Below are positions 9,954-21,631 of a stretch of 64,000 nucleotides of DNA, in pieces. Position 1 is the stretch's first letter. Each line of letters starts with the position of its first letter. Under the pieces are notes generated by a model. That model worked only from the letters and a program-made list of their open reading frames with translations, was not told where the DNA came from and did no database searches. The translations under genes were made by a program, and so were the position numbers. The stretch comes from Klebsiella africana (lineage in GTDB: Bacteria > Pseudomonadota > Gammaproteobacteria > Enterobacterales > Enterobacteriaceae): assembly GCF_020526085.1 (NCBI RefSeq), contig NZ_CP084874.1:4030001-4094000 (forward strand), written 5' to 3'.

Positions 9954-10457
9954 TTAAAGCAGACCAATGGGCCAGTGATGGCCAATGACGTACAGCACGC
10001 CGGCGGAGATCACGCCGGCGACGATGTCGTCGACCATAATCCCCATTCCGCCGTGGATATTGCGGTCAAACCAGCGAATCGGCCACGGCTTCCACATATC
10101 GAAAATACGGAAAATCACGAAGCCCGCGGCCACCCACTGCCAGTCCAGCGTCGGCAGCGCCATCAGGGTGATCCACATCCCGACGAACTCGTCCCAGACG
10201 ATGCTGCCGTGGTCATGGGTGCCCATATCTTTAGCCGTACGGTGACAAAGATAGACCCCGATACAGATGCTCATCATCACCACCAGCGAGTAGAGCTGCC
10301 AGGGGAGAAAAGTCATCAGATACCAGAACGGGATCGCCGCCAGCGACCCCATCGTGCCCGGGACCACCGGGCTTAAGCCGCTGCCAAAGCCGGTCGCCAG
10401 CAGATGCCACGGATTACGCATGCTCAGGCGGCTAAGCGCCTCGTCTCGACTACGCAA
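9954..10457 (-). CDS. pgpA: Phosphatidylglycerophosphatase A
   Basis: Inner-membrane phosphatase that converts phosphatidylglycerophosphate to phosphatidylglycerol, one of three such enzymes in enterobacteria. 167 aa with several hydrophobic helices. Family motifs seen are [15 protein letters not shown] near the N-terminus, [12 protein letters not shown] and the acidic [11 protein letters not shown]. The upstream end overlaps thiL by 8 bp, so the two genes are translationally coupled. The E. coli protein has a slightly longer N-terminus; the ATG at 10457 is the only one far enough upstream. Confidence 0.94.
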   Translation of the reverse strand: MRSRDEALSRLSMRNPWHLLATGFGSGLSPVVPGTMGSLAAIPFWYLMTFLPWQLYSLVVMMSICIGVYLCHRTAKDMGTHDHGSIVWDEFVGMWITLMALPTLDWQWVAAGFVIFRIFDMWKPWPIRWFDRNIHGGMGIMVDDIVAGVISAGVLYVIGHHWPIGLL

Positions 10458-11421
10458 AGTGATCGTATCCCTTTAAATCAAGCGCGACCGGCTTACCGTC
10501 GCGGATAAACTGTAGCCCTTCGCTCTCCGGCGCAATCTGTCCGATACAGGTAAAACGCGCGCCAAGATGGCCAAGGGCCACATCCAGCGCCCCGCGGTTC
10601 AGCTCCGGTACGGTAAAGCACAGTTCGTAATCTTCCCCACCGGCGAGCGCCCAGCGCAGCGCCTGCTCAGCATCAACCTGGCGCAGCATCGCGTCGGAGT
10701 ATGGCATGGCATCGAGATCGATACGTGCGCCACAGCCGCTGGCTTTTAGAATATGGCCCAGATCGGAGATCAGGCCGTCGGAAAGATCGATAGCCGAGGT
10801 CGCCAGGTCACGCAGCGCCTGGCCCTGCAGCACGCGCGGCATCGGCCGCAGATGGCGGGCCAGCAGGTAGTCGGCGTCAGACGGTTCATCCACCGTCAGC
10901 CGGTTCTGCAGCACCGCCAGGCCGGCGGCGCTGTCTCCCGGGGTACCGGTAACATAGATCCAGTCGCCCGGCTTCGCGCCAGCGCGTTTCATGGCGCGTC
11001 CCGGCGGCACAAAGCCGTGGATACCCAGCGTCATGGCGAGCGGACCACGGGTGGTGTCGCCGCCAATCAGCTGCATATCGTAATAGTCCAGCTGGACAAA
11101 CAGGCTGTCGCTGAAGGCTTCGAGCCATGCTTCGTCCACCTCCGGCAAAGTGAGTGCCAGTGTGAGCCACGCCGGCTCCGCGCCCATTGCCGCGAGGTCG
11201 CTCAAATTCACCGCCAGCGCTTTATAGGCGAGGTCGGCCGGGTCGATATCAGGTAAAAAGTGATTGCCCGCCACCAGAGTGTCGGTGCTGATTGCCAGCG
11301 TTTTTTTCTCAGGAATATTCAGAAGAGCGCAGTCATCGCCGATGCCGGTTTCAACATCAAGGCGGGCGCTTTTAACGCGATCAAAATAACGGGCAATCAG
11401 GGAAAATTCGCCGCATGCCAT
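10450..11421 (-). CDS. thiL: Thiamine-monophosphate kinase
   Basis: Uses ATP to convert thiamine phosphate to thiamine diphosphate, the last step of cofactor synthesis. 323 aa, PurM/AIR-synthase fold. Markers: [13 protein letters not shown] start, [34 protein letters not shown] and the C-terminal [11 protein letters not shown]. It lies between nusB (71 bp upstream, with a hairpin) and pgpA (8-bp overlap), the E. coli arrangement. Dxs, which feeds the thiazole branch, is encoded nearby on the opposite strand. Confidence 0.96.
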   Translation of the reverse strand: MACGEFSLIARYFDRVKSARLDVETGIGDDCALLNIPEKKTLAISTDTLVAGNHFLPDIDPADLAYKALAVNLSDLAAMGAEPAWLTLALTLPEVDEAWLEAFSDSLFVQLDYYDMQLIGGDTTRGPLAMTLGIHGFVPPGRAMKRAGAKPGDWIYVTGTPGDSAAGLAVLQNRLTVDEPSDADYLLARHLRPMPRVLQGQALRDLATSAIDLSDGLISDLGHILKASGCGARIDLDAMPYSDAMLRQVDAEQALRWALAGGEDYELCFTVPELNRGALDVALGHLGARFTCIGQIAPESEGLQFIRDGKPVALDLKGYDHFA

Positions 11422-11450
11422 ACGTTATGCCTCAGCAAAATAATAAATAA

Positions 11451-11486
11451 GGCCGGGCTGCGAGGCGACCCTCGCAAAACCCGGCC
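11451..11486 (-). terminator. Hairpin between nusB and thiL
   Basis: Nested inverted repeat: outer GGCCGGG/CCCGGCC, inner GCGAG/CTCGC. Read on the minus strand it is followed by TTATTTATTATTTT, which gives a terminator-like structure, possibly attenuating entry into thiL-pgpA. Confidence 0.5.
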
Positions 11487-11492
11487 TGCAGT

Positions 11493-11912
11493 TTACTTCT
11501 TGTGGGGACGAATTACCGGAGCCGCTTTGTCCAGCACGCCGTTAACGAACTTGTGGCTATCTTCAGCGCCGAAGGTTTTCGCCAGTTCGATAGCTTCATT
11601 GATGGCCACTTTATACGGTACGTCGTCACGTTTGGACAGCTCAAACAGCGCGATACGCAGCACCGCTTTTTCCACCTGGCCCAGCTCTTCCAGCTGACGG
11701 GACAGGTAGGGCTTCATCAGGCCGTCGAGGTACGCGCTGTTAGTCGCCACTCCGGACAGCAGTTCGCGGAAATACAGAACATCAACATCTTTTACGTCCT
11801 GTTCCGCCAGGAACTGGTATTCAACATCAGCGATGTCGTTGTGGGACAACTGCCAGGAGTAGAGCGCCTGGACGGCACACTCACGGGCGCGGCGACGAGC
11901 AGCAGGTTTCAC
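11493..11912 (-). CDS. nusB: Transcription antitermination protein NusB
   Basis: All-helical RNA-binding protein of 139 aa. With NusE (ribosomal protein S10) it binds boxA RNA and supports antitermination on rRNA operons. The sequence is near-identical to E. coli NusB: the basic N-terminus ([18 protein letters not shown]) is the boxA-binding surface, and [24 protein letters not shown] forms the conserved C-terminal helices. It lies 19 bp after ribE in the nrdR-ribD-ribE-nusB cluster. Confidence 0.97.
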
Positions 11913-11931
11913 GGAATTCCCCTTACAAAAA

Positions 11932-12402
11932 TCAGGCCTTGATGGCTTTCAATACGTTAATCATTTCCAGCGCGGTCAGCGCAGCTTCTGCGCCTTTGTT
12001 ACCGGCTTTGGTGCCAGCGCGCTCAATGGCTTGTTCAATACTTTCAGTGGTCAGAACACCAAAGGCTACCGGGATTTCGCTATCCTGAGCGACATGCGCC
12101 AGGCCATTGCTGGCACCGCCTGCCACATATTCAAAGTGGGCGGTACCGCCGCGAATCACCGTCCCCAGCGCAATCACCGCGTCATATTTACCGGTTTTCG
12201 CCAGTGCGCCAGCCGCCAGCGGCAGCTCATACGCGCCTGGAACCCAAACAACGGTGATGTTTTCATCTTTTACCTGACCAATGCGTTTCAGAGCGTCAAT
12301 CGCACCTTCCAGCAGGCTGTCATTGATAAAGTTGTTGAAACGCGCAATGGTGATGGCGACGCGAGCGTCCGGGGTAGCAACGTTAGCTTCAATAATGTTC
12401 AT
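11932..12402 (-). CDS. ribE: 6,7-dimethyl-8-ribityllumazine synthase
   Basis: Penultimate step of riboflavin synthesis: condenses 5-amino-6-ribitylamino-uracil with dihydroxybutanone phosphate. 156 aa, the E. coli length (also named ribH). Substrate-binding motifs are visible: [27 protein letters not shown] with the catalytic His, and [11 protein letters not shown]. No FMN riboswitch (RFN element) was recognised in the 87 bp upstream. Confidence 0.96.
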
Positions 12403-12489
12403 ACTCTTCCTTCGGGTTCATGTGCCCCGCAAGGGGGGCGGATTTTATCATATTATTCTGAGCGCTGCTTCCTAATAATCAGGAAAGCC

Positions 12490-13593
12490 TCACGCAGTGG
12501 TTAAATGCAGGCAGACATCGGGGCCAACCTGACGTATCTCATTGAATTTAAAATGGGGGGCCTGGCTTAGTTTCTCAAGCCCCGGCAGCGCGCATAAACC
12601 GCGTGCATCACTGCCTAACAGTTTAGGCGCAATATAGACGATAAGCTCATCCACCAGACCGGCCTGAAGCAATGCGCCGGCCAGCGTAGCTCCCGCTTCC
12701 ACCCAGACGCTGTTAACCTGCTGTTTGCCGAGCAGCATCATCAGCAGCACCAGATCGAGATGGCCGTTATGCTCCGGAACCAACAGCGTGCGGGCGCTTT
12801 CCGGCCACTGCCGTTCATCCGCGCGCAGGCGGGCAAACAGCGTTTCTCCCGCCTGCCGCACAATACGGTGTTCAGGCGTGACGCGGTTCTGACTGTCGAT
12901 GACGACGCGCAGCGGCTGGCGCAAATTCACTTCGGGATAAAGCGCCTGGGTATCGGCGCTCAGCTCCTGCCAGCGCACGGTCAGCGCCGGATCGTCCGCC
13001 AGCACGGTGGCGCTGCTGGTAAGAATGGCATGGCTCTGCGCACGCAGGCGCTGCACGTCGCGCCGCGCCTGCGGGGAGGTGATCCACTGGCTTTCGCCGC
13101 TGGCCATCGCCGTGCGGCCGTCCAGCGAGGCGCCCAACTTCAGCTGCACCCAGGGAAAACCGGTGCGCATCCGCTTCAGGAAGCCCTTATTCAGCGCTTC
13201 CGCTTCGTTCATCATCAGCCCATGGCTAACCTCAATACCGGCCTGCTGCAGGCGATACAAACCGCGCCCCGCCACCTGCGGGTTCGGATCCTGCATCGCA
13301 GCGACAACGCGGCTGACACCGGCGGCGATCAGCGCATCGCAGCATGGCGGCGTACGGCCATGGTGACTGCAGGGCTCAAGAGTGACGTAGGCGGTCGCGC
13401 CGCGCGCCTTTTCGCCAGCCATGCGCAGGGCGTGCACTTCAGCATGCGGCTCGCCGGCGCGATAGTGAAACCCCTCACCGACGATCTCGCCGTCTTTTAC
13501 AATGACGCAGCCGACGTTAGGGTTAGGATGGGTGGTAAAGCGTCCGCGCGCGGCAAGCTTCAGCGCACGCGCCATGTACATTTCGTCCTGCAT
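12490..13593 (-). CDS. ribD: Bifunctional riboflavin deaminase/reductase RibD
   Basis: Fusion of pyrimidine deaminase (N-terminal) and ribityl reductase (C-terminal) acting on the pyrimidine intermediate of riboflavin synthesis. 367 aa. The deaminase zinc site is His50 in HAEVHAL with Cys75 and Cys84 in LEPCSHHGRTPPCC. The reductase half begins around residue 145 (FPWVQLKLGASLDGRTA) and has the NADPH-binding VWVEAGATLAGALLQ. It starts 3 bp after the nrdR stop, so the two are probably coupled. Confidence 0.96.
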   Translation of the reverse strand: MQDEMYMARALKLAARGRFTTHPNPNVGCVIVKDGEIVGEGFHYRAGEPHAEVHALRMAGEKARGATAYVTLEPCSHHGRTPPCCDALIAAGVSRVVAAMQDPNPQVAGRGLYRLQQAGIEVSHGLMMNEAEALNKGFLKRMRTGFPWVQLKLGASLDGRTAMASGESQWITSPQARRDVQRLRAQSHAILTSSATVLADDPALTVRWQELSADTQALYPEVNLRQPLRVVIDSQNRVTPEHRIVRQAGETLFARLRADERQWPESARTLLVPEHNGHLDLVLLMMLLGKQQVNSVWVEAGATLAGALLQAGLVDELIVYIAPKLLGSDARGLCALPGLEKLSQAPHFKFNEIRQVGPDVCLHLTTA

Positions 13594-13596
13594 GGC

Positions 13597-14082
<486 letters not shown>

Positions 14083-14193
14083 TTACCGCGAAGTGACCTG
14101 ACTACAAAGAAAGAGCTTTTGAGACAAAGGATCTATGGGAGATATGCCTGGTTTGGCTACCATTAAGCATCTTCTGTAAACGGAATCCTGACC

Positions 14194-14730
14194 ATGACAA
14201 GACGTTATCTGAAGCTCGCCATCGCGGGCAGCCTGTTCACCCTGACCGCCTGCGCCCAGCAAAGCGAAGTCCGCCAGATGCACCAGAGCGTGAGTACGCT
14301 GAGTCAGGAGATGACCCAGCTCAACCAGCAAACGATCAAAATCACCCAACAAAATACGCTGAACGCCAAATCCACCCGCGGCGTCTATCTGCTGCCGGAG
14401 GCCAAAACCCCGGCACGGCTGGAGAGCCAGATCGGCACTCTACGCATGTCGGTGGGCAACATTACGCAGGATGGCGACGGTTCACGCCTGACTTTACGCA
14501 TCCAGGGTGAATCCAACGATCCGCTGCCGGCCTTTACCGCCACCGTCGCTTCCGGGCAGATCACCGGCACTACTCACAGCTATCAGGAAGTGAATGTCCA
14601 GGATCAGTTGATCAGCGCGCCGGCCAGCACCCTCGCCCCCAGCGATGTCGATATCCCGTTGCGCCTGAACGTGTCGCCGGACAAAGTCGGTTTTATTCGC
14701 GTCCACGATATCCAGCCCGCCGCCCAGTAA
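14194..14730 (+). CDS. yajI: DUF3251 lipoprotein YajI
   Basis: 178-aa predicted lipoprotein: basic start MTRRYLK, hydrophobic stretch and lipobox LTAC with the acylated cysteine at residue 20. Next comes a short coiled-coil-like region with many Gln (STLSQEMTQLNQQTIKITQQN), then a beta-rich domain. Function is unknown; homologues keep the same place next to nrdR. The residue after Cys is Ala, not Asp, so outer-membrane sorting is expected. Confidence 0.88.
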   Translation: MTRRYLKLAIAGSLFTLTACAQQSEVRQMHQSVSTLSQEMTQLNQQTIKITQQNTLNAKSTRGVYLLPEAKTPARLESQIGTLRMSVGNITQDGDGSRLTLRIQGESNDPLPAFTATVASGQITGTTHSYQEVNVQDQLISAPASTLAPSDVDIPLRLNVSPDKVGFIRVHDIQPAAQ

Positions 14731-14868
14731 GCCTTCACGCCGGGCCTGCCCCGCCCGGCTACGCCCTGCCCCGTCTTTCTAATCCACTTACAACTTTTCG
14801 CAAGAGTTCATTAGAAATCGTTCTGCAGCGCGATTTTCAGTAGCATTTTGTCAAGAAATGCATAGAAT

Positions 14869-14884
14869 CGTGAACGCAATCGAT
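14869..14884 (+). promoter_or_regulatory. Candidate upstream CRP site of tsx
   Basis: CGTGAACGCAATCGAT resembles TGTGA-N6-TCACA and is centred about 74 bp before the expected transcription start, the position of CRP-2 in the E. coli tsx promoter. CytR is known to bind between the two CRP sites there. Confidence 0.45.
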
Positions 14885-14901
14885 TACGCATGTTCTGGTT
14901 A

Positions 14902-14917
14902 TGTGAAACAACACGTA
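14902..14917 (+). promoter_or_regulatory. Candidate promoter-proximal CRP site of tsx
   Basis: TGTGAAACAACACGTA has a perfect left half-site and a weak right one. It is centred about 40 bp before the expected start, the class II activator position used at E. coli tsx P2. Confidence 0.5.
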
Positions 14918-14937
14918 TTTTTGTGAGCAATGATTCC

Positions 14938-14943
14938 TATAAT
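14938..14943 (+). promoter_or_regulatory. -10 element of the tsx promoter
   Basis: Perfect TATAAT. There is no good -35 hexamer at 17 bp, which fits a CRP-activated promoter. It leaves a leader of about 80 nt before tsx. Confidence 0.6.
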
Positions 14944-15029
14944 AGACCCCCACAGAAAGACGAAATATTTAGAAACGCTTCGGCACTTCTTTTAACGCCT
15001 TCAGGCTCAATTTAAACAGTGGCATTACT

Positions 15030-15914
15030 ATGAAAAAAACATTACTGGCAGCGGGTGCGGTTGTGGCGCTCTCCACTACTTTTGCCGCGGGCGCGGCAGA
15101 AAACGACAAACCGCAGTATCTGTCTGACTGGTGGCACCAGAGTGTTAACGTGGTGGGCAGCTACCACACCCGTTTTGGACCGCAGATCCGTAACGATACC
15201 TACCTGGAATATGAAGCGTTCGCCAAAAAAGACTGGTTTGATTTCTACGGCTACATCGATGCCCCGGTATTCTTCGGCGGCAACAGTACGGCAAAAGGTA
15301 TCTGGAACAAAGGTTCCCCGCTGTTTATGGAGATCGAACCGCGTTTCTCTATCGATAAGCTGACCAATACCGATCTAAGCTTCGGGCCGTTCAAAGAATG
15401 GTATTTCGCCAACAACTATATCTACGATATGGGCCGCAACGACTCTCAGGAGCAGAGCACCTGGTATATGGGTCTGGGCACCGATATCGATACCGGCCTG
15501 CCGATGAGCCTGTCGCTGAACATCTATGCCAAGTACCAGTGGCAGAACTACGGCGCCTCCAACGAAAACGAGTGGGACGGTTACCGCTTCAAAGTGAAAT
15601 ACTTCGTGCCGCTGACCGATCTGTGGGGCGGTTCGCTGAGCTACATCGGCTTCACCAACTTCGACTGGGGCTCTGACCTCGGCGATGACAACTTCTACGA
15701 TCTGAACGGGAAGCACGCGCGTACCAGCAACTCCATCGCCTCCAGCCACATCCTGGCGCTGAACTACGCGCACTGGCACTACTCTATCGTCGCTCGTTAC
15801 TTCCATAACGGCGGCCAGTGGGCTGACGATGCGAAGCTGAACTTCGGCGACGGCGACTTCAGCGTCCGCTCGACCGGCTGGGGTGGTTACTTCGTGGTCG
15901 GCTACAACTTCTAA
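15030..15914 (+). CDS. tsx: Nucleoside-specific outer-membrane channel Tsx
   Basis: Outer-membrane beta-barrel for uptake of nucleosides; in E. coli also receptor for phage T6 and colicin K. 294 aa with a clear signal peptide ([22 protein letters not shown]) and cleavage before about AENDK. The mature protein is rich in aromatic residues in alternating strands and ends with a C-terminal phenylalanine (GYNF), the signature for BAM-mediated assembly. The 300-bp upstream region carries a CRP-type promoter. A strong hairpin follows. Confidence 0.96.
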   Translation: MKKTLLAAGAVVALSTTFAAGAAENDKPQYLSDWWHQSVNVVGSYHTRFGPQIRNDTYLEYEAFAKKDWFDFYGYIDAPVFFGGNSTAKGIWNKGSPLFMEIEPRFSIDKLTNTDLSFGPFKEWYFANNYIYDMGRNDSQEQSTWYMGLGTDIDTGLPMSLSLNIYAKYQWQNYGASNENEWDGYRFKVKYFVPLTDLWGGSLSYIGFTNFDWGSDLGDDNFYDLNGKHARTSNSIASSHILALNYAHWHYSIVARYFHNGGQWADDAKLNFGDGDFSVRSTGWGGYFVVGYNF

Positions 15915-15934
15915 TTGCTGATACAGCAAGACAG

Positions 15935-15958
15935 CGCCCGGGCCACCCGGGCGTTTTT
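15935..15958 (+). terminator. Rho-independent terminator of tsx
   Basis: Stem CGCCCGGG/CCCGGGCG followed by TTTTT. It reaches the 3' end of the convergent regulator gene. Confidence 0.85.
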
Positions 15959-16652
15959 ATTTCTCTCGCACCTCGCAGCGGACTTTGCGCAAAAAATCGT
16001 TTAATGAGCGTTCGGCGCACTCGCTAAATCGACGTTCGGTCGCCCTGACCGCCAGACAGCGGTCGAGGCGAAAGTTACGATAATCATTACGCAGCTCGCA
16101 CCAGGCCACCAGCAGCCAGCGCTCCCCCCAGAAAAACAGCCCCAGCGGCAGCACGTCGCGCTCGGTCACCCGACCGGACTCATCCTGATAGCGCAGAGCC
16201 AGCACCTGCTGGCCGGAGACCGCCTGATGAATGACGTCAAAGAAGGTTTTGGCATAGCGATGGGCGCCGAGATCGGGGGCAAACAGGCGGGTCTGCTCCG
16301 CCTGGCGCCGGCGCGCCTCCGGGAGGATCGCCAGCATTTTTTCCTGGGCGGATTCCAGCGACTGCGACAGCGCCTCACCGCCCCAGGTTTTCAGCAGCCG
16401 AATCGCGGCGATCAGCGCTTCGGATTCTTTGGTGGTCAGCATCAGCGGCGGCAGATCGTAGCCCGCCAGCAACCGGTAGCCGCTGCCCGCCTCGCCCTCC
16501 ACCGGCACGCCGGAGAGGGAGAGATCGCGAATATCGCGATAGACGGTACGCTCCGACACGCCCAGCCGCTCCGCCAGCAGCGCGGCGGTAGTGAGCCGCC
16601 TGCCGCGCAGGATCTGCACAATCTGAAATAAACGGTCGGCGCGTCGGGTCAT
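15957..16652 (-). CDS. YafY-type HTH/WYL-domain transcriptional regulator
   Basis: 231-aa regulator. The N-terminal 55 residues form an HTH_11 winged helix (RADRLFQIVQILRGRRLTTAALLAERLGVSERT read in pieces; recognition helix around SERTVYRDIRDL). A WYL-type ligand-sensing domain follows, with the hallmark region LALRYQDESG...LPLGLFFWGERWLLVAWC. The gene follows the VOC-protein gene on the same strand after 24 bp, so the two probably form an autoregulated cassette. K-12 has yajD between secF and tsx instead. Ligand unknown. Confidence 0.88.
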   Translation of the reverse strand: MTRRADRLFQIVQILRGRRLTTAALLAERLGVSERTVYRDIRDLSLSGVPVEGEAGSGYRLLAGYDLPPLMLTTKESEALIAAIRLLKTWGGEALSQSLESAQEKMLAILPEARRRQAEQTRLFAPDLGAHRYAKTFFDVIHQAVSGQQVLALRYQDESGRVTERDVLPLGLFFWGERWLLVAWCELRNDYRNFRLDRCLAVRATERRFSECAERSLNDFLRKVRCEVREK

Positions 16653-16676
16653 GTCTCACTTCACAAAACGTTCAGG

Positions 16677-17042
16677 TTAAGCCGGCTGGTGCAGGCCGAC
16701 GCGGTTGCCCTCGCTGTCAGTAAACAGGGCGATGGTGCCAATATCATTCGGCAGCGTCAGCGGGCCGAAGACACAGGCCCCACCCGCCAAGGCAACGCGC
16801 TCCAGGGTGGCGGCAAGATGGTCTGTATGCAGGTAAATAATAGCGCCCTGCGCCGAGGGCGCGATACCCTCAAATTTGGCCAGCGCGCCGCCGGGGGCCG
16901 GATCCTGATGCGGGAACACCGCCAGCTCGGCGCAGTCCATGGTTTCGCGACGCAGCGTCACTTGCATCACCGGTTCATAAAACGCGACGGCGCGTTCCAT
17001 GTCAGCGACCGGAATTTCAAACCAGTTAATCACATTGTTCAT
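16677..17042 (-). CDS. VOC-family (glyoxalase/bleomycin-resistance fold) protein
   Basis: 121-aa vicinal-oxygen-chelate protein with two beta-alpha-beta-beta-beta units. The N-terminal unit reads INWFEIPVADMERAVAFYE; the C-terminal one holds GGACVFGPLTLPNDIGTIALFTDSEGNRVGLHQP. It lacks some metal ligands of glyoxalase I, so a binding or isomerase-like role is possible. Substrate unknown. It is the first gene of a two-gene unit with the WYL regulator. A perfect palindrome lies about 50 bp before the start. Confidence 0.85.
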   Translation of the reverse strand: MNNVINWFEIPVADMERAVAFYEPVMQVTLRRETMDCAELAVFPHQDPAPGGALAKFEGIAPSAQGAIIYLHTDHLAATLERVALAGGACVFGPLTLPNDIGTIALFTDSEGNRVGLHQPA

Positions 17043-17091
17043 ACTTCCTCCTGCTCGTTAGTGAGTTCAGAGGCAGTGTATGGGAGGGCTC

Positions 17092-17109
17092 CTGACAGCA
17101 TACTGTCAG
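17092..17109. promoter_or_regulatory. Perfect palindrome, candidate operator of the VOC/WYL cassette
   Basis: CTGACAG-CATA-CTGTCAG: two perfect 7-bp half-sites with a 4-bp spacer, 50 bp upstream of the VOC start and overlapping the likely promoter. WYL/HTH_11 dimers commonly bind short palindromes in their own promoters. Confidence 0.6.
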
Positions 17110-17131
17110 CAGGTTTTGTCGCGGGCAAAAA

Positions 17132-17156
17132 AATCCCGGCCGCAAGGGCCGGGATT
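17132..17156 (-). terminator. Rho-independent terminator of yajC-secD-secF
   Basis: Stem AATCCCGGCC/GGCCGGGATT, loop of 5 nt, followed on the minus strand by a run of seven T. Confidence 0.88.
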
Positions 17157-17178
17157 GCTTTATATCAACTGAACCGGA

Positions 17179-18150
17179 TTACGGCAGAATAGACGGCTGA
17201 TCCGCCCCTTCTTTCTCGACCTTCTGCTGGATCAGATGCTCGCGCTTCATGCCCAGCTTCAACGCCAGCGCGGAAGCGACGTAGATAGAAGAAGCCGTAC
17301 CGATGGAGACACCGATCAGCATGGTCAGCGAGAAACCTTCCAGAATCGGGCCGCCGAACAGGAACAGCATCAGGATCACCATCAAAGTGGTACCAGAGGT
17401 GATCAAGGTACGGTGCAGCGTCTGGGTCAACGACACGTTAAAGATCTCGTACGGCGTACCGCGGCGGATCTTACGGAAGTTTTCACGGATACGGTCCGAT
17501 ACCACGATACTGTCGTTCAGCGAGTAGCCGATAACCGACATCAACGAGGCCACAATGGTCAGGTCGATCTCGATATGGAACAGCGACAGCACGCCCATGG
17601 TGATCACCACGTCGTGCGCCAGGGCGATAACCACCCCGGCGGCCAGACGCCATTCGAAGCGGAAGCCGACGTAGATCAGGATACAGACCAGCGCCGCAAT
17701 CAGCGCCAGGGCGCCGGTTTGCGCGAGGTCCGCACCGACGCTCGGGCCGACAAACTCAATACGCTTCACTGCCGCATTCTGGCTGGTCGATTCGTTAATC
17801 ACCGTCACGACCTTGCTGCCCAGCTCCTGGCTGCCGTTGGCGTCATGCACCGGCGGCATACGTACCATGATGTCGCGGCTGCTGCCAAAGTTCTGCACCT
17901 GCGGCTCTTCAAAGCCCGCTTTCTGCAGGGAATCGCGCATCTGATCCAGATCGACCGGTTTCTCAAGGGTAATTTCAATCACCGTACCGCCGGTGAAATC
18001 GAGCCCCCAGTTAAACCCACGAACGCCGATGATGGCGATCGACACAATCAGCAGAAAACCTGAAATGCCGAAGGCCCAGTAGTCCCAGCGCATAAAGTCC
18101 CAGACTTTACGGCCGTGGTTCAATTGTTCAACAGTATATTCCTGTGCCAC
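17179..18150 (-). CDS. secF: Protein translocase subunit SecF
   Basis: Inner-membrane partner of SecD in the holotranslocon; uses the proton gradient to help complete export. 323 aa with six membrane segments of the RND type. The first is preceded by the cytoplasmic [15 protein letters not shown] and followed by the conserved [12 protein letters not shown]. The periplasmic domain spans roughly residues 55-145. The conserved [20 protein letters not shown] lies in the TM4-5 region. The start is 10 bp after the secD stop. Confidence 0.97.
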   Translation of the reverse strand: MAQEYTVEQLNHGRKVWDFMRWDYWAFGISGFLLIVSIAIIGVRGFNWGLDFTGGTVIEITLEKPVDLDQMRDSLQKAGFEEPQVQNFGSSRDIMVRMPPVHDANGSQELGSKVVTVINESTSQNAAVKRIEFVGPSVGADLAQTGALALIAALVCILIYVGFRFEWRLAAGVVIALAHDVVITMGVLSLFHIEIDLTIVASLMSVIGYSLNDSIVVSDRIRENFRKIRRGTPYEIFNVSLTQTLHRTLITSGTTLMVILMLFLFGGPILEGFSLTMLIGVSIGTASSIYVASALALKLGMKREHLIQQKVEKEGADQPSILP

Positions 18151-18160
18151 AACGCACTCC

Positions 18161-20008
18161 TCAGATAGACAGCTTTTTAACGCGCTTGCCGCCGTACAGC
18201 AGGTTCACGATGGCACGGGTGCCGACGATAGCGGTAAACATTGAGGTCGCGATACCGATACCGGTGGTAATCGCAAACCCTTTAATGGCACCGGTACCGA
18301 CCGCGTACAGGATGATCACTTTGATAAGCGTCGTCACGTTGGCGTCGAAGATCGAGCTGAACGCGCCGCGATAACCTTCGTCAATCGCCTGCTGAACGGT
18401 ACGCCCGTTGCTCAGCTCTTCTTTGATACGCTCGTTGATCAGAACGTTAGCATCGACCGCCACCGCAAGGGTTAACACGATACCCGCGATGCCCGGCATG
18501 GTCAGCGTCGCCCCCGGGATCAGGGACATAATGCCGACAATCAGTATCAGGTTGGCAATCAGCGCCGAGGTCGCAATCAGGCCGAACTTCTTATAGAAGA
18601 GGATCATGAACAGGATAGAGACCACCAGACCGGCCAGACAGGCTTCCAGACCCTGCTTGATGTTCTGCATTCCCAAGGTTGGGCCGATAGTCCGCTCTTC
18701 GACGATCTGAATCGGCGCAATCAGCGCACCGGCACGCAGCAGCAGCGACAGCTGGCGCGCTTCGTTCGGGTTGCTGATACCGGTGATACGGAAGCTGTTA
18801 CCCAGACGCGACTGGATGTTGGCGATGTTAATCACCTCTTCCTCTTTCGCCAGGATAGCGCGCCCGTTGGCGTCTTTCTTACCGCTGTCTTTATACTCCA
18901 CGAACAGGGTCGCCATCGGCTTGCCGATGTTGTCCTTAGTGAAGTTAGACATGATGTTACCGCCCGCGCTGTCCAGCGAGATATTAACCTGCGGCTGGTT
19001 GTACTCATCCATGCTGGAGGTGGAGTCGGTGATATGGTCACCGGTCAGAATCACCCGCTTATATAGCACTACCGGCTGGCCTTCACGCGTCTGCTTCACC
19101 TCCGAGTCGCCCGGCACGCGGCCAGAGGCGGCAGCGGACTGGTCCACGTTAGTATTGACCAGACGGAACTCGAGGGTCGCGGTCGCGCCAAGGATTTCCT
19201 TCGCACGCGCGGTATCCTGGATACCTGGCAGCTCAACCACGATGCGGTCAGCGCCCTGACGCTGAACCAGCGGCTCGGCGACGCCCAGCTGGTTAACACG
19301 GTTACGCAGGATATTAATGTTCTGCTGAACCGCGTACTCACGGGCTTCTTTCAGGCGCTCATCGGTCATCACCGCTTTCAGGCTGTTGTCACCCTGAGAG
19401 GAGATAACCAGATCGCGATGGCGAGGGCTGAGATAAGAGATAGCCTGGTCGCGCGCCGCGCTGTCGCGGAAGACGATGCTCAGACCGTAGTTGTCTTCTT
19501 TACGCACGGTCGCGTAAGGAATGCCTTTGTCACGCAGCTCGCTGCGCAGGCTATCGATGTTCTGTTCCTGCAGTTTGCCTAACGCGGTGTCCATGTCGAC
19601 TTCCATCAGGAAGTGCACGCCGCCGCGCAGATCAAGACCCAGCTTCATCGGCTCGGCATAGAGTGCCGCCAGCCAGCGTGGGGTTGCCGGAGCAAGGTTC
19701 AGCGCCACGACGTATTTGTCACCCAGCACGTTAAGCAGCGCTTCGCGCGCGCGCAGCTGGGTATCAGTGGTGTCGAAGCGCGCAAGAATAGCGCCCTCTT
19801 CCAGTGCCACAGACTTCGCGGTTATTTTTTCTTCTTGTAAAGTTTTCTGGACCTGGATCAGCGTTTGCTCACTGGCGGCGACGCCGCGCGCGCCAGTGAT
19901 TTGAACAGCCGGATCCTCACCATACAGGTTGGGAAGCGCATAGATCAGGCCGACGACAATAACGACGACCAGCATGACGTACTTCCACAAAGGATAACGG
20001 TTTAACAC
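18161..20008 (-). CDS. secD: Protein translocase subunit SecD
   Basis: 615-aa RND-type inner-membrane protein of the SecDF-YajC complex. After the first membrane segment ([18 protein letters not shown]) comes a large periplasmic part with the P1 head domain; the conserved [15 protein letters not shown] starts near residue 122. Five further membrane helices follow in the C-terminal 170 residues, where the proton-relay Asp lies in [16 protein letters not shown]. It is the fourth gene of queA-tgt-yajC-secD-secF. Confidence 0.97.
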   Translation of the reverse strand: MLNRYPLWKYVMLVVVIVVGLIYALPNLYGEDPAVQITGARGVAASEQTLIQVQKTLQEEKITAKSVALEEGAILARFDTTDTQLRAREALLNVLGDKYVVALNLAPATPRWLAALYAEPMKLGLDLRGGVHFLMEVDMDTALGKLQEQNIDSLRSELRDKGIPYATVRKEDNYGLSIVFRDSAARDQAISYLSPRHRDLVISSQGDNSLKAVMTDERLKEAREYAVQQNINILRNRVNQLGVAEPLVQRQGADRIVVELPGIQDTARAKEILGATATLEFRLVNTNVDQSAAASGRVPGDSEVKQTREGQPVVLYKRVILTGDHITDSTSSMDEYNQPQVNISLDSAGGNIMSNFTKDNIGKPMATLFVEYKDSGKKDANGRAILAKEEEVINIANIQSRLGNSFRITGISNPNEARQLSLLLRAGALIAPIQIVEERTIGPTLGMQNIKQGLEACLAGLVVSILFMILFYKKFGLIATSALIANLILIVGIMSLIPGATLTMPGIAGIVLTLAVAVDANVLINERIKEELSNGRTVQQAIDEGYRGAFSSIFDANVTTLIKVIILYAVGTGAIKGFAITTGIGIATSMFTAIVGTRAIVNLLYGGKRVKKLSI

Positions 20009-20034
20009 GGCAGTTCCCTTTGGGAAAAGTTAGA

Positions 20035-20367
20035 TTACAGCGCCTTCATGGTGCCTTTCGGCAGAACGGCAGCAACGAAGTCACGTTTGATAACCACTTC
20101 AGTGGTATCGTTCAGCGCGATAGCAATGTAGCCAGTTTCCGCTACTTTGGTCACGCGACCGACCAGACCGCCGTTGGTCAGCACTTCATCACCTTTGGCG
20201 ATGGAGTTCATCAGGTTCTTATGTTCCTTGGTGCGCTTCTGCTGTGGACGCAGGATCATGAAGTAAAAAATCAGACCGAACACCACCAGCATCAGAATCA
20301 GAGACATCGGGCTGCCCTGCGCCGGTGCACCCGTTGCCGCTACCGCATCAGAAATAAAAAAGCTCAT
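20035..20367 (-). CDS. yajC: Preprotein translocase subunit YajC
   Basis: 110-aa inner-membrane protein that associates with SecDF and with AcrB. One membrane segment (SLILMLVVFGLIFYFMILRPQQ, residues about 21-42), then a basic cytoplasmic tail of the PRC-barrel-like YajC family (GDEVLTNGGLVGRV). The frame extends 10 codons upstream, but MSFFISDA at 20367 is the E. coli start. It sits 22 bp after tgt and 26 bp before secD. Confidence 0.95.
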   Translation of the reverse strand: MSFFISDAVAATGAPAQGSPMSLILMLVVFGLIFYFMILRPQQKRTKEHKNLMNSIAKGDEVLTNGGLVGRVTKVAETGYIAIALNDTTEVVIKRDFVAAVLPKGTMKAL

Positions 20368-20389
20368 TGAAATTCCCTCATTATTAAAA

Positions 20390-21580
<1,191 letters not shown>

Positions 21581-21631
21581 CTAAAAAATGCGTTATGGCG
21601 TCTACAAGCCGGCGTACCGGTACCGGCCTGT

